Below are positions 38,650 to 47,844 of a stretch of DNA of 64,000 nt, in pieces (position 1 is the stretch's first letter; every line of letters begins with the position of its first letter). Location: the NCBI RefSeq assembly GCF_007829875.1, contig NZ_VIWV01000001.1:3256501-3320500 (forward strand), read 5' to 3'. A program made the translations under genes and the position numbers. The DNA comes from Streptomyces capillispiralis (lineage in GTDB: Bacteria > Actinomycetota > Actinomycetes > Streptomycetales > Streptomycetaceae). The notes under the pieces were generated by a model. The model had not been told where the DNA came from and did not search any database. It saw only the letters and a list, made by a program, of their open reading frames with translations.

Positions 38650-39162
38650 TTAGCGCTTGCTGTACTGCGGGGCCTTGCGGGCCTTCTTCAGACCGGCCTT
38701 CTTGCGCTCGACCGCACGGTCGTCGCGCTTGAGGAAGCCGGCCTTCTTCAGCGGGCCGCGGTTGTTGTCGACGTCCGCCTCGTTCAGCGCACGGGCGACA
38801 CCGAGACGGAGCGCACCGGCCTGACCGGAGACACCGCCACCCGCGATGCGGGCGATGACGTCGTAACGGCCCTCGAGCTCGAGCACCTTGAAGGGCTCGT
38901 TGACTTCCTGCTGGTGCACCTTGTTCGGGAAGTAGTCCTCGAGGGTGCGACCGTTGATCTTCCACTTGCCGGAGCCCGGAACGATCCGGACGCGGGCGAT
39001 GGCGTTCTTGCGACGGCCCAGGCCGGCGGCCGGCTGGGGCTCGCCGAAGCGGGAGGCCATGGACTCCGAGGTGTACTCACCCTCGACGGGGACCTCGGAC
39101 TCGGTGGTGTAGCTGTCGATGTCAAGCTCTTCGAGCGGCTGCTCGGCAGTGGTCTCGGCCAC
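38650..39162 (-). CDS. rpsI: 30S ribosomal protein S9
   Basis: A 170-residue protein; the core from [25 protein letters not shown] to the end [12 protein letters not shown] is typical S9, whose basic tail reaches the P-site tRNA. The first 45 or so residues are an acidic extension ([22 protein letters not shown]) found in Streptomyces S9. The start is GTG at 39162. It follows rplM by 41 bp. Confidence 0.98.
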   Translation of the reverse strand: MAETTAEQPLEELDIDSYTTESEVPVEGEYTSESMASRFGEPQPAAGLGRRKNAIARVRIVPGSGKWKINGRTLEDYFPNKVHQQEVNEPFKVLELEGRYDVIARIAGGGVSGQAGALRLGVARALNEADVDNNRGPLKKAGFLKRDDRAVERKKAGLKKARKAPQYSKR

Positions 39163-39203
39163 GATTCTCCTCAGATTCTGTTCAGTCTTAGGGGTGGCCG
39201 GAC

Positions 39204-39647
39204 TTACTGCGCGACCTGGGTGATCTCGAACGGCACCGGCTGCTGGGCAGCGTGCGGGTGCTGGTCGCCCGAGTAGACCTTCAGCTTCGAGAGCATCTGA
39301 CGGCCCAGGGTGTTCTTGGGGAGCATGCCCTTGACGGCCTTCTCGATGGCCTTCTCGGGGTTCTTCGCCAGCAGCTCGTCGTAGCGGACGGAGCGCAGAC
39401 CACCCGGGTAACCCGAGTGGCGGTACGCCATCTTCTGGGTCCGCTTGTTGCCGGAGAGGTGCACCTTGTCGGCGTTGATGATGATGACGAAGTCACCGGT
39501 GTCGACGTGGGGCGCGTAGATCGGCTTGTGCTTGCCGCGCAGGATGGAGGCCGCAGTGGAGGCCAGACGGCCCAGGACGACGTCCTGAGCGTCGATGACG
39601 TGCCACTGGCGCGTCACATCGCCGGGCTTGGGGCTGTACGTACGCAC
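39204..39647 (-). CDS. rplM: 50S ribosomal protein L13
   Basis: A 147-residue L13: [20 protein letters not shown] at the start, [31 protein letters not shown] and [19 protein letters not shown]. The start is GTG 39647. It heads the rplM-rpsI operon; the 232-bp region upstream must hold the promoter and untranslated leader, but I see no sharp promoter match. Confidence 0.98.
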   Translation of the reverse strand: MRTYSPKPGDVTRQWHVIDAQDVVLGRLASTAASILRGKHKPIYAPHVDTGDFVIIINADKVHLSGNKRTQKMAYRHSGYPGGLRSVRYDELLAKNPEKAIEKAVKGMLPKNTLGRQMLSKLKVYSGDQHPHAAQQPVPFEITQVAQ

Positions 39648-39879
39648 GGTTCGTAGCCTTCGCTTCTTCAGTGAATGGTCCTGACAAGGTCACCGAAGAC
39701 GATCACGACAGCCCTGACCGCACAGCGGTGACGCAAACCGCGTGCTGGTCGCTGGTCATCGGCCCGGTGGACCGGTGTAAGGGCCCCTCACGTGAGAATG
39801 AGTAAGCCACTACACACAACGAACATGCAGGATACCCACGCTCGGCCGGACGGGTCAAAACGAGACCGCCGTCGGTGGG

Positions 39880-41085
39880 CTACGCCGATTCTACGGCCGC
39901 GCGCGCCCTCCCGGGCGTTCCCTCCGGCTCCCCGGCCCCTCGCGTCCCCCGCGTCCCCCGGACGCAGTGGTGCGCGACCGTCACGGCCAGCGCACACAGC
40001 GTGAACGCGTCCCGGAAGGCGCGGCGCCGCGCCGGCTCCAGCCACGGCCAGGCCACCCCCGGCAACTGCGGCACCAGGGCGAGCCAGAACCAGGGCCGCC
40101 GGGCCACCGCCCCGGCGTGCGGCAGACCGGCGAGCAGCAGCGGCAGGACGACGAGGAGGTAGTGGTTGTAGGAGGGCCGCGAGACCAGGAACGCCGCCAG
40201 CATCAGCCCCGCGGCGGTCTCCGCCAGCCGCTGCGGCACCGGCCCGGGTCCGTGCCACCGCCGGTACGCGCACACCACTCCCGCGGCCGCCGCGAGCAGG
40301 CCGAGCAGCGCGGCCGGGGCCCCGGGCACGCCCAGCCGGGGCAGCACCGCCGCCGGGGACGCCTCGTAGAGCCGTACGAAGGCGTCGTCGCCGTGCAGCA
40401 GGAAGGGCAGGGTGCGGGTGAAGAACCCCGTCGGGTCGGGCAGCAGCAGCGCCGCCCCGGCCGAGGCCGCCGACGGCACCGCGACCAGCACGGCCAGCGC
40501 CCGCCAGCGGCGCGCGAAACAGAACAGCAGCGCCATCGGCGCGAGCAGCGGCTTGAGCGCGACGGCCACCCCCACGACCAGGCCCGCCGCCACCCACCGG
40601 CCCCGGCTCGCCAGCAGCAGGCACAGCGGCAGCGCCAGCACGGCCGTCACCGTCCAGTTGCCCAGCCGCACCAGCTGCCCGAACGGCGCGAAGCCGGCCG
40701 CCAGGCCCAGCAGCCCGAGCGCGGCGAGCCGGCTGCCCAGCGGCACCCGGTGCAGCCGCAGGGCGCAGGCCCAGCCGAGCGCGAGGGCGAGCGTCACCGC
40801 GGGCGGCACCAGGATGTCGAGCACGGAGCGCGGCAGCAGCGCCTGCGGTACGGCGGCCACGACCGCGCTCGGGAAATAGAGGAAGTGCGGATCGTCATAC
40901 GGCGAACCGCCGGCCAGCCAGGTCCGCGCGGCGTCCACGACGATCGCGTTGTCCATGCCTCCGCCCGAGGTCACCAGCACCGTATGGACCGTCAGCGCCC
41001 CCAGCAGGGCCGCGAGTCCGGCCCACAGGTGCCCGCCCGCGGGTCGCACCAACCACCCGGAGATGTCGCTTTTGCCCGTCGTCAT
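39880..41085 (-). CDS. Polyprenol-linked mannosyltransferase-like membrane protein (GT87 type)
   Basis: A 401-residue protein with about ten hydrophobic segments. The N-terminal half has VDAARTWLAGGSPYDDPHFLYFPSAVV, the acidic loop and following motif of GT87 (DUF2029) enzymes. These transfer mannose or arabinose from polyprenyl phosphate at the outer membrane face. LVVGVAVALKPLLAPMALL and FLVSRPSYNHYLLVVLPLLL are further family marks. The ATG at 41085 has a TAGCGT box about 7 bases upstream, so the mRNA may be leaderless. The acceptor is unknown. It is divergent from the next gene across 74 bp. Confidence 0.85.
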   Translation of the reverse strand: MTTGKSDISGWLVRPAGGHLWAGLAALLGALTVHTVLVTSGGGMDNAIVVDAARTWLAGGSPYDDPHFLYFPSAVVAAVPQALLPRSVLDILVPPAVTLALALGWACALRLHRVPLGSRLAALGLLGLAAGFAPFGQLVRLGNWTVTAVLALPLCLLLASRGRWVAAGLVVGVAVALKPLLAPMALLFCFARRWRALAVLVAVPSAASAGAALLLPDPTGFFTRTLPFLLHGDDAFVRLYEASPAAVLPRLGVPGAPAALLGLLAAAAGVVCAYRRWHGPGPVPQRLAETAAGLMLAAFLVSRPSYNHYLLVVLPLLLAGLPHAGAVARRPWFWLALVPQLPGVAWPWLEPARRRAFRDAFTLCALAVTVAHHCVRGTRGTRGAGEPEGTPGRARAAVESA

Positions 41086-41159
41086 GCGCGCAACGCTAGG
41101 GCCTGCGGGCAGCGTTGGGACGGACCAGCACACCCCTTGCCCCGTCTAAGATGCGCCCC

Positions 41160-42041
41160 ATGAGCTTTGGGCAGGGGGGACCTCAGCAGCAGTGGGATCC
41201 CTGGAAACCGAATTCCCAGCAGCCGTGGAACAGCGGTGACGCCGGCCAGTCGCCCGACTGGGCCGCGCTCGCCGACGCGTCCGAGGCGCGCGCCAAGCGG
41301 CGCCGGCTGCTGTTCATCGGCGGCGGCGCACTCGCCACCGTCGCGATAGGAGCGGCCGTGGCGGTGGCGGTCGTCTCGGCGAACGGGGGCGACGAGGCCT
41401 CGCCGGGCACCTCCTCCCAGCTGCCGGGCACCGCCGACATACCGAGCGCCTCGGGCACGGTCCCGTCGTTCGCCCCGACCAGCGCCCCGCCGCCGCTGGA
41501 CCCGAAGGACTTCGTCTCCAGCGCGAAGAAGGACAAGGCGCCGCTGAGCCCGGACATCCTCTTCCCGGGCACCCAGCTGACCATGGGCGAGACGGTGTAC
41601 AAGAAGGGCCCGACGGCCGACACCGGGAACTGCGCCTCGGCCGCGAAGGCCACGCTCCCCAAGGTCCTCACGGACAACGACTGCACCCGGCTGATCCGCG
41701 TCACCTACACCAAGGACGACATGGCGGTGACGGTCGGCGTGGCCGTCTTCGACACCGAGGCGCAGGCGGTCAGGGCCAAGCAGCAGGCCGACAAGAAGAG
41801 CATCGTCAAGTCGCTCTCGGGCGGCGGGGTCAAGGACTTCTGCGTCGGCGCGGTCTGCCGTTCGACCACCAACTCCTACGGCCGCTACGCCTACTTCACC
41901 CTCGCCGGCTTCACCGACGGCAAGGACGTGACCCCCAAGGACACCCCCGTGTTCTCCACCGGTGACGACCTCCAGGAGTTCACGTTCCGTCAGATCCGCC
42001 GCCGGGGCGAGGCCCAGGCGTCGGCGGCGGCGGACGAGTAG
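41160..42041 (+). CDS. Membrane-anchored unknown protein
   Basis: A 293-residue protein. It starts with a Gln/Pro/Trp-rich cytoplasmic tail (MSFGQGGPQQQWDPWKPN), then a basic RAKRRR, one membrane segment (about 65-90), a Ser/Pro linker and an extracellular domain of about 180 residues with two pairs of cysteines (NCASAAKAT ... NDCTRL; FCVGAVCRS). The start at ATG 41160 has TAAGAT 7 bases upstream, which suggests leaderless mRNA; an ATG at 41151 is possible but overlaps that box. The protein type is common in Streptomyces. No function is known to me. Confidence 0.8.
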   Translation: MSFGQGGPQQQWDPWKPNSQQPWNSGDAGQSPDWAALADASEARAKRRRLLFIGGGALATVAIGAAVAVAVVSANGGDEASPGTSSQLPGTADIPSASGTVPSFAPTSAPPPLDPKDFVSSAKKDKAPLSPDILFPGTQLTMGETVYKKGPTADTGNCASAAKATLPKVLTDNDCTRLIRVTYTKDDMAVTVGVAVFDTEAQAVRAKQQADKKSIVKSLSGGGVKDFCVGAVCRSTTNSYGRYAYFTLAGFTDGKDVTPKDTPVFSTGDDLQEFTFRQIRRRGEAQASAAADE

Positions 42042-42083
42042 CGCCGCCGCGGGACCTCGGCGGCGGACGCCCGGCACCGCACA

Positions 42084-42107
42084 CGGCCCGGCACCGCCGC
42101 CGGGCCG
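42084..42107. terminator. Hairpin between convergent genes
   Basis: CGGCCCGGC (42084-42092) pairs perfectly with GCCGGGCCG (42099-42107) around a 6-base loop. It lies between the membrane-anchored protein gene and the NlpC/P60 gene, and no U-run follows. Confidence 0.5.
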
Positions 42108-42118
42108 CGCTCAGCCGG

Positions 42119-43210
42119 TCACAGGCGCTTGGCGCTGCGCAGCGTCTTGGCGTAGTAGCCGTTGCCGTCCAGGCGGGAGACGCCGCCGATGTCGCCGATG
42201 GTGGGTCCGTTGACCTCCTCACGGCTGGACACGAAGATCAGGTGGCCCTCGGTGTCGTAGCCGAGCACCATGCCGACGTGGTCCAGCCGCTCCTTGGTGC
42301 GCGTGTCGAGCTTGAAGAAGACGAGGTCGCCGGGCTGGAGCTGGTCGATGGCGGACGGCCGGTCCTCCGGTGACACCCCGGCCAGCGGGAGCACGTCGAC
42401 GCCCTCGTCGGAGCGGGCCATGCCGTTGGCGGTGCGCGGGAGGCCGTCGCCGGAGCCGGTGTCGGCGGACATCAGCGGGTAGCGGGCGCGGTAGCCGAGC
42501 ACCATGCGGATGAAGCCGGAGCAGTCCAGCGCCTTGGCGCGCATGGCCTCCGGGGTGCCGACCGCGCCGTCCCGGAACGGGTACTGGACGCCGAGGTAGT
42601 CGTAGAAGTCGGACTGCTCCAGGCGCAGGTCGCCGCCCTCGGCGCCGGCGGTGTTCAGCGGCCCGAAGTCGGCGTCACCGGCGTAGACGGTGCCCTGCTC
42701 GTCCTTCTTCTGCGGGGCGCCCGCGACGTACTGGAAGGCGAAGGCGAACAGGTCGTCCTCCTTGCTGCCCCGGTACTCGGCGTACCACTCCTCGAACCAC
42801 TTCTCCTTCTCGGCGCCCTTCTTCCAGGGCTCGGGCATGAGGCGGACCCAGTCGGTGGTGGAGACCTTGGAGGAGGTCGAGGTCGGCTCCTCGAAGGTGC
42901 GCGCCGGTCCGGTCAGGGTGGCGGTGCGCGACCCGTCGGTGAGGACGGCCTGGATCCGGCCGTCCCCGTCGCGCAGCACGGACCGGGCGGGGTTCTCCAG
43001 CCGGGACCAGCGCTCCTCGCCCCGGGCCTCGGCGGTCGCGCCGCCGGAGCCCTCGGCCCCGTCCAGGACGCCGACGTTCCTGACCTCGGCGATGCCCGGC
43101 GCCTCCTGCTTGCGCAGTTCCAGGGTGAGGTAGCCGGAGGTCGCGACGAGCGCCAGCACCACGAGGCCCGAGACGACCGGTCGCGCCTTCTTCTTCGCTT
43201 TCCCTGCCAC
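42119..43210 (-). CDS. NlpC/P60-type peptidase of the poly-gamma-glutamate-like locus
   Basis: A 363-residue exported protein: one N-terminal membrane anchor (about 12-30), a linker, then a region likely to bind substrate (DWVRLMPEPWKKG). The NlpC/P60 catalytic domain has Cys 230 in KALDCSGFIRM, PGDLVFFKLDT and the catalytic His in RLDHVGMVLGYD. The start GTG 43210 has AGGAGT upstream. NlpC/P60 enzymes cut gamma-D-glutamyl bonds; in Bacillus the PgdS enzyme of this fold cuts poly-gamma-glutamate. The gene is last in the run capA, sensor, pgsB, pgsC, so release or trimming of the polymer is a plausible role; peptidoglycan remains an alternative. Confidence 0.85.
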   Translation of the reverse strand: MAGKAKKKARPVVSGLVVLALVATSGYLTLELRKQEAPGIAEVRNVGVLDGAEGSGGATAEARGEERWSRLENPARSVLRDGDGRIQAVLTDGSRTATLTGPARTFEEPTSTSSKVSTTDWVRLMPEPWKKGAEKEKWFEEWYAEYRGSKEDDLFAFAFQYVAGAPQKKDEQGTVYAGDADFGPLNTAGAEGGDLRLEQSDFYDYLGVQYPFRDGAVGTPEAMRAKALDCSGFIRMVLGYRARYPLMSADTGSGDGLPRTANGMARSDEGVDVLPLAGVSPEDRPSAIDQLQPGDLVFFKLDTRTKERLDHVGMVLGYDTEGHLIFVSSREEVNGPTIGDIGGVSRLDGNGYYAKTLRSAKRL

Positions 43211-43281
43211 CGTTTACTCCTCGGTTGTCATTCGGTTCTCAGTGGTCCGAGCGGTTCTCGGACGGGTGGTCCGAGCGGTAC

Positions 43282-43764
43282 TCAGACGGTGGGCATGACG
43301 CCGAGCAGCAGGCCGGCGGCGACGACGATGTAGGCCATGAGGGAGACGGTGCCCGTGGCCAGCAGGGTGGCGCCCTTGGGCTGGCGCACCATCTGGTAGG
43401 CGACCAGGCCGGGCACGATGAAGCCGAGGGTCTGGTTGCCGTACAGCAGCGGGAACTCGATCGAGAGCACGATCATCACCGTGGCCTGGAGCAGCACGCC
43501 CAGCAGCACCACCGCGGCGAACAGCCGCTTGCCGTAGAGGATCACCAGCCGCTGCATGATCCTGGTGCCCGCGTAGGTCAGCGCGGTGACGCCCACCATC
43601 ATGGCCGCGCGCTGGAGGTCCTCGATGAGGGTCAGCGCGATCCAGCCCGGGGTGATCATGCCGCCGGGCGACAGGTTGGTGGTGAGGTAGCACAGCAGCG
43701 AGAAGAACAGGCCTATGGCGATGCCCAGGGCGGCCATCTCGGGGGTCAGTGCGGCGGTGGTCAA
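43282..43764 (-). CDS. pgsC: Poly-gamma-glutamate biosynthesis protein PgsC/CapC
   Basis: A 160-residue integral membrane protein with four or five segments and the family pattern: ALGIAIGLFFSLLCYLTTNLSPGGMITPGWIAL at the start, RLFAAVVLLGVLLQ, and LGFIVPGLVAYQMVRQPKGATLL. PgsC forms the membrane part of the polyglutamate synthase with PgsB. The start is an unusual TTG at 43764, supported by GGAG 7 bases upstream; no ATG or GTG fits the family start. It follows pgsB by 54 bp and precedes the NlpC/P60 gene by 71 bp. Confidence 0.9.
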   Translation of the reverse strand: MTTAALTPEMAALGIAIGLFFSLLCYLTTNLSPGGMITPGWIALTLIEDLQRAAMMVGVTALTYAGTRIMQRLVILYGKRLFAAVVLLGVLLQATVMIVLSIEFPLLYGNQTLGFIVPGLVAYQMVRQPKGATLLATGTVSLMAYIVVAAGLLLGVMPTV

Positions 43765-43818
43765 CGGGGTCTCCGGGCAGGTGAACAGGGGTGGGCGAGG
43801 CGGGCGTCCCGCGGGGGG

Positions 43819-45387
43819 TCAGCGGCGCGGGGTCGGTCCGCCGCCCTCGGCGGTCGGATACCGGGTTCCGTCGTTCGGCACGTCGTGCGGTTCGGCGAAG
43901 AACGGGTCGTCGTAGTACGGGTACGGCGCGTGGACCGGGACCTGCTCGGGCTGCCCGTACGGCTGCCCGTACCGCTGCTCCTGCTGCCCGTACTGCTGCT
44001 GGGGCTGCTGGGGCTGCTGGGGCTGCTGGGGCCGGGTGTACGGCCCGGTCTGCTGGGCCGGGAACCCGATCACCGGGATCTCCTGGGTCTGCGAGGCCTG
44101 GTAGCGCTCCTCGTACGCCGTCGGGTAGGACGCGTACGGGTCGAGGCGCTGGCCCAGGACCGGGGCCGCGGCGGACGGGGCCGGCGCGCTCTCGCCGGTG
44201 TCGCTGTCGTCCGCCGGGAGTTCGGCCAGGTACTCCAGGAGTTCCTCGCCCTGGCCGTGGATGTTGCCGATGGCGACCAGGGAGGAGCCGTCGGACATGC
44301 GGCCGAGCAGGGCCGGCATGAACTCGTCGGCGGCGCGCCGCTCACCGCCCAGGTCGACCGCCCGGTCGCGCCACTCGGCGGGGATGGCGTCGATGGCGCT
44401 CTTGGCCGGGTGCCCGATGACGAAGACGTTGTCCGGTTGCAGGTCGGGGATGATCTCGCCCATCTGCCCGTTGCGCTCCACCCGGTCCGGACGGCAGTTG
44501 ATCACGACGTTGAGCGGCCGGCGGATGGCGCCGAGGTCGAGCAGCTGGTTGATGTTCATCAGCGTCGACTCGGGGTCGTTGGCCGCGAACACGTTGGCGA
44601 AGGCCAGCCGCTTGCCCTCGGGGGTGGCGTAGCGCTCCACGGAGAGCACGCCCGGGTCCGGCGGGGCGTCGTACATGCCCTGGAGGGCGACCTTCCGCTC
44701 CACTCCGAGCAGCTCCGCGACGACCAGGGCGATGGCCACGTTCTCCTTGAACGTGAACCAGCTGAAGCCGCGCAGCTCCTCGTCGGTGACCATCTCGGGG
44801 TCGGCGTAGACCAGTTGGCAGTTCCGGGCGTCCGCCTCCTCCTGGAGGATGTGGAAGCGCTCCTTCTCCGCGGTGACGCAGATGCCGTCCTCGGGCATCG
44901 ACCGGCACAGCGAGCGGGCCACGTCGTCCAGGGTGGGGCCCATCTCGGCGAGGTGGTCCTCGCGGACGTTGCACAGCACGCCGATCGTGGAGCGGATCAG
45001 CTTGCTCTGGTTGACCTCCTGGAGGGCCGGCATGACCGCCATGCACTCGATGACGAGGGCGTCGGGGCGGTAGGTGGCGGCCCGGCGGACGATGCCGATC
45101 TGCTCGACGACGTTGGCGATGCCGAACTTGCGGTAGACCGGCTCCTCGGTGGCGTCGGGGTGGATGAAGCGCGCGGCCGTGCCGGTCGTCTTGGCCACGG
45201 TGACCAGGTCACCGCCGCGCAGGGCGCCCGCGCAGAGCCGGGTGATGGAGGACTTGCCGCGGATGCCGTTGACGAGCACGCGGGAGGGGATGGAGTGCAG
45301 CGAGGCGTAGTGCCTGCGCTGTTCCACGATGCCCGCGACGAGCAGGAACAGGCTTCCGGCCAGCAGGACGAAGTACAGGTAGAGCAC
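43819..45387 (-). CDS. pgsB: Poly-gamma-glutamate synthase PgsB/CapB with long C-terminal extension
   Basis: A 522-residue protein. An N-terminal membrane segment (1-20) is followed by a Mur-ligase-like ATPase: P-loop NGIRGKSSITR (residues 40-50), KTTGTAARFIHPD, NVREDHLAEMGPTLDDVA, FAANDPESTL and VINCRPDRVERNGQM. These match CapB/PgsB, which adds glutamate in gamma linkage. Residues 393-522 are an extra low-complexity tail rich in Gln, Pro, Tyr and Gly, ending in acidic and Pro-rich stretches; Bacillus PgsB ends at about residue 393. The start is GTG 45387, six bases after the sensor gene. An unknown ligand amino acid other than glutamate cannot be excluded. Confidence 0.92.
   Translation of the reverse strand: MLYLYFVLLAGSLFLLVAGIVEQRRHYASLHSIPSRVLVNGIRGKSSITRLCAGALRGGDLVTVAKTTGTAARFIHPDATEEPVYRKFGIANVVEQIGIVRRAATYRPDALVIECMAVMPALQEVNQSKLIRSTIGVLCNVREDHLAEMGPTLDDVARSLCRSMPEDGICVTAEKERFHILQEEADARNCQLVYADPEMVTDEELRGFSWFTFKENVAIALVVAELLGVERKVALQGMYDAPPDPGVLSVERYATPEGKRLAFANVFAANDPESTLMNINQLLDLGAIRRPLNVVINCRPDRVERNGQMGEIIPDLQPDNVFVIGHPAKSAIDAIPAEWRDRAVDLGGERRAADEFMPALLGRMSDGSSLVAIGNIHGQGEELLEYLAELPADDSDTGESAPAPSAAAPVLGQRLDPYASYPTAYEERYQASQTQEIPVIGFPAQQTGPYTRPQQPQQPQQPQQQYGQQEQRYGQPYGQPEQVPVHAPYPYYDDPFFAEPHDVPNDGTRYPTAEGGGPTPRR
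43996..44031. repeat. Four 9-bp tandem repeats in pgsB
   Basis: Four exact copies of CTGCTGGGG encode repeated Pro-Gln-Gln triplets in the PgsB tail. The array is perfect and so is likely length-variable. Confidence 0.9.
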
Positions 45388-45393
45388 GGCGGG

Positions 45394-47703
45394 TCACCTT
45401 CCTCCGGTGCCGAGCCGCGGCTCGGTGGACCGGCGTGCCTGGTTCTGGCGGCGGGCCTGCAACTGCTGGCGGATCAGTTCGAGGCTGCGGACCACGGCCC
45501 CGACCTCGTCCTGGTAGCGGGGGAAGTGCACGGTCTTGAGGTCTCCGTCGGCGAGCTTCTCGGCGCCGGCGGCCAGCGCCCGCAGCGGACGCGCGACGAC
45601 CAGGTACACCCAGCCGAGGCAGACGACGATCGCGGCGAGACCGAGCAGGCCGGCGAGCACGCTGCGGTCCTCGCGTTCGTAGGCGGCGATCTGGAAGTGC
45701 TGGGCGTTCTGCCAGCTGACGACGGTCCAGCCGAGGTCGGAGGCGACGCCGCCGCCGGAGAAGGGGGCCGCGGCGGCGACGGTGACGCTGCCGCCGTCGC
45801 GGATGAGCAGGCCGTTCTCGACCGGTCCGGCGCCGACCGGCACGTTGCCCGCGCGGACCAGGTCGGGCAGGGCGTCGTTCGGCAGGTCCTCGAAGGCGAG
45901 GAAGCCGTCGGCGGCGGCGAGGGTGTCGGCGTCGGCGTTCACCACCCGGACCTCGCCGAGGCCGGGCCGCTTCAGCAGCGAGTTCAGGAACTCCACGCGC
46001 ACCTCGCCGACGAGCGTGGTGCCCTTGTGCCCGGGCACCGGCGCGCCGGCCTGGATCACGGGCTTGCGCTCGCCCTTGCCCGAGACGCGGACCAGGGGCA
46101 GGTCCTTGTCGTCGCTCCAGGCGTGCGGGTCGCCGCCGGCCCGGGCGACGACCTCGCCGCCGCCGTCGACGACGTACAGCGCCTGGTAGCGGGTGTGCTC
46201 GCGCAGGGCGTCCGCCAGCAGCTCGCCGGCGGTGCCGGGGTCGTCGGCGTCGATCAGGCGGGAGGTGGAGACGAGGTCGGCCTGGGCCTCGTTCAGGGCC
46301 CGGCGGACCCGGTCGGCGACCAGGTCGGTGCGGTCGCGCTGGTCGTTGACCATGGTGGCGGGCACGCTGACCGAGCCGTCGGTGCGGTTGAGCAGCAGAC
46401 CGACGGGCACGCACCACAGCAGCAGCAGGACGGCGGTCACCGCGAGCGGCACCCGGACGCCGAGGCGGACCCTGCCGCTCGGGGTGCCGGGTCCCTCGCC
46501 GGCGCCGTTGAGCTGGGTGCGCAGGCGTTCCAGGGCGGCGCCGATCCGGGCGGCCTCGCCCCAGCGGGGTACCTCGACGGGCCGGGTGAGGTCGCCCCGG
46601 GCGAGCCGGCGGGACTCCAGGAAGAGCCGCAGCAGCGGCCGCTGCACGGCAGCCCACAGCACGGCCGCGGCCAGCAGGCCGAGCACGACCAGCGCTCCGG
46701 CCGCGACCAGTCCGTACAGTTCCCGGCCGGTCTCGGCGGCGCCCTGCTGCTGGACCACGGGGAGCATGGCCACCACGGTCAGCCCGAGGCCCGCGGCGAC
46801 GCTGTCCTTCTCCTCGGGGTCGGAGGAGGCGAGCGAGGCGTAGCCGGCGGTGGTGACCCGGCCGTTGAAGTCGTCGCCCAGCAGGGTCCCGCTGACGCCG
46901 GGGTAGCCGCGGGAGCCGGGCTCCCTGGCGCTGACGGGGTGCTCCTCGGTCCGGGTGGCGGCCTGGTCGGAGAGGCGGGTCATCTGCTTCTGCAGGAACG
47001 CGAGCTCCTCGCGCTGCTTGTCCGAGTTGAGCGCCTCGGACTCCTCGAATCCGGCAGTGGCGAGGACTTCGCCGTCCCGTGCCACCACCGACATCGTGCG
47101 GAACGGTCCCATGGTGACGGCGGGCACCGTCAGGCTGTTGGAGGCGACGAGCAGTTGCTGCGGTCCGTCCTTCCCGCCCAGTACCGCCATCGTCATCAAG
47201 CGAACGTCGCCCGTCTCCAGCCGCACCATGCGGGGGAAGAGTGCCTGCTCACCGGTGAGGACGTCCTTGTCGAGCCAGGCGAGAGGAATCCTTTCGCCAC
47301 GCGCGGCGAGCACATCCCCACTCGCCAGGTCCAACACCGTGGTGCCGGTCCACTTCTGGTACGTCTTGCCCAGGTCGGACAGAACGTCCTCCGGCTCGAC
47401 CCGCTCTCCCTTGTTCAGTGCCGCCGCGGTGCGCTGCAGATCCGTGATCCGCTCGTCGATCGAGGCGCGGAGCGCGATGGCCCCGTCCTCCGCGAAGTGC
47501 TGCTGCGAGGACAGCACCGCCTTGGGCACGACGGCATCGCCGCCTGGGCCGAGCACCTTCGCCGTCAGACCGGCCAGCGCCACGATCAGCAGGCACAGCA
47601 CCGCGATCGGGGGACGGATGCCGCCCAGGAGCGGCATGTCCGCACGCCTGCGGCTGCGTCGCCGCCCCTTCCGCCCGGAGTACGCGGCACGACTCGATGT
47701 CAC
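45394..47703 (-). CDS. Double-sensor HAMP membrane protein without kinase domain
   Basis: A 769-residue protein with two similar halves. Each has a membrane segment, an extracellular sensor region, a second membrane segment and a HAMP-like linker: half 1 with segments near 31-48 and 330-354 and RLARGDLTRPVEVPRWGEAARIG; half 2 near 420-442 and 680-705 and KLADGDLKTVHFPRYQDEVGAVVRSLELI. The outer regions contain Cache-type strands (ALYVVDGGGEVVARAG). No histidine kinase, cyclase or methyl-accepting domain follows; it stops after HAMP 2. It lies directly upstream of pgsB with a 6-bp gap, so it probably controls or scaffolds polymer synthesis. GTG 47703 with AAGGAAGA upstream. Confidence 0.8.
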   Translation of the reverse strand: MTSSRAAYSGRKGRRRSRRRADMPLLGGIRPPIAVLCLLIVALAGLTAKVLGPGGDAVVPKAVLSSQQHFAEDGAIALRASIDERITDLQRTAAALNKGERVEPEDVLSDLGKTYQKWTGTTVLDLASGDVLAARGERIPLAWLDKDVLTGEQALFPRMVRLETGDVRLMTMAVLGGKDGPQQLLVASNSLTVPAVTMGPFRTMSVVARDGEVLATAGFEESEALNSDKQREELAFLQKQMTRLSDQAATRTEEHPVSAREPGSRGYPGVSGTLLGDDFNGRVTTAGYASLASSDPEEKDSVAAGLGLTVVAMLPVVQQQGAAETGRELYGLVAAGALVVLGLLAAAVLWAAVQRPLLRLFLESRRLARGDLTRPVEVPRWGEAARIGAALERLRTQLNGAGEGPGTPSGRVRLGVRVPLAVTAVLLLLWCVPVGLLLNRTDGSVSVPATMVNDQRDRTDLVADRVRRALNEAQADLVSTSRLIDADDPGTAGELLADALREHTRYQALYVVDGGGEVVARAGGDPHAWSDDKDLPLVRVSGKGERKPVIQAGAPVPGHKGTTLVGEVRVEFLNSLLKRPGLGEVRVVNADADTLAAADGFLAFEDLPNDALPDLVRAGNVPVGAGPVENGLLIRDGGSVTVAAAAPFSGGGVASDLGWTVVSWQNAQHFQIAAYEREDRSVLAGLLGLAAIVVCLGWVYLVVARPLRALAAGAEKLADGDLKTVHFPRYQDEVGAVVRSLELIRQQLQARRQNQARRSTEPRLGTGGR

Positions 47704-47844
47704 CGGTCTTCTTCCTTGGTCGCTGCGGGGGTATCCAGCGTTCGCTGGACGCGCCGCTAGCGCGGACGTGCGACGCCGTCACTCAAAAGACTGATAAGCG
47801 CTGACAAAGTTGCCTTGCGAGCGCTGAGCGTTCTGTGTTGCTCG

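Noticed and set aside
43225..47760. Frame of about 1500 codons on the plus strand
   Set aside because: It is antisense to pgsB and the double-sensor gene, with composition typical of shadow frames.
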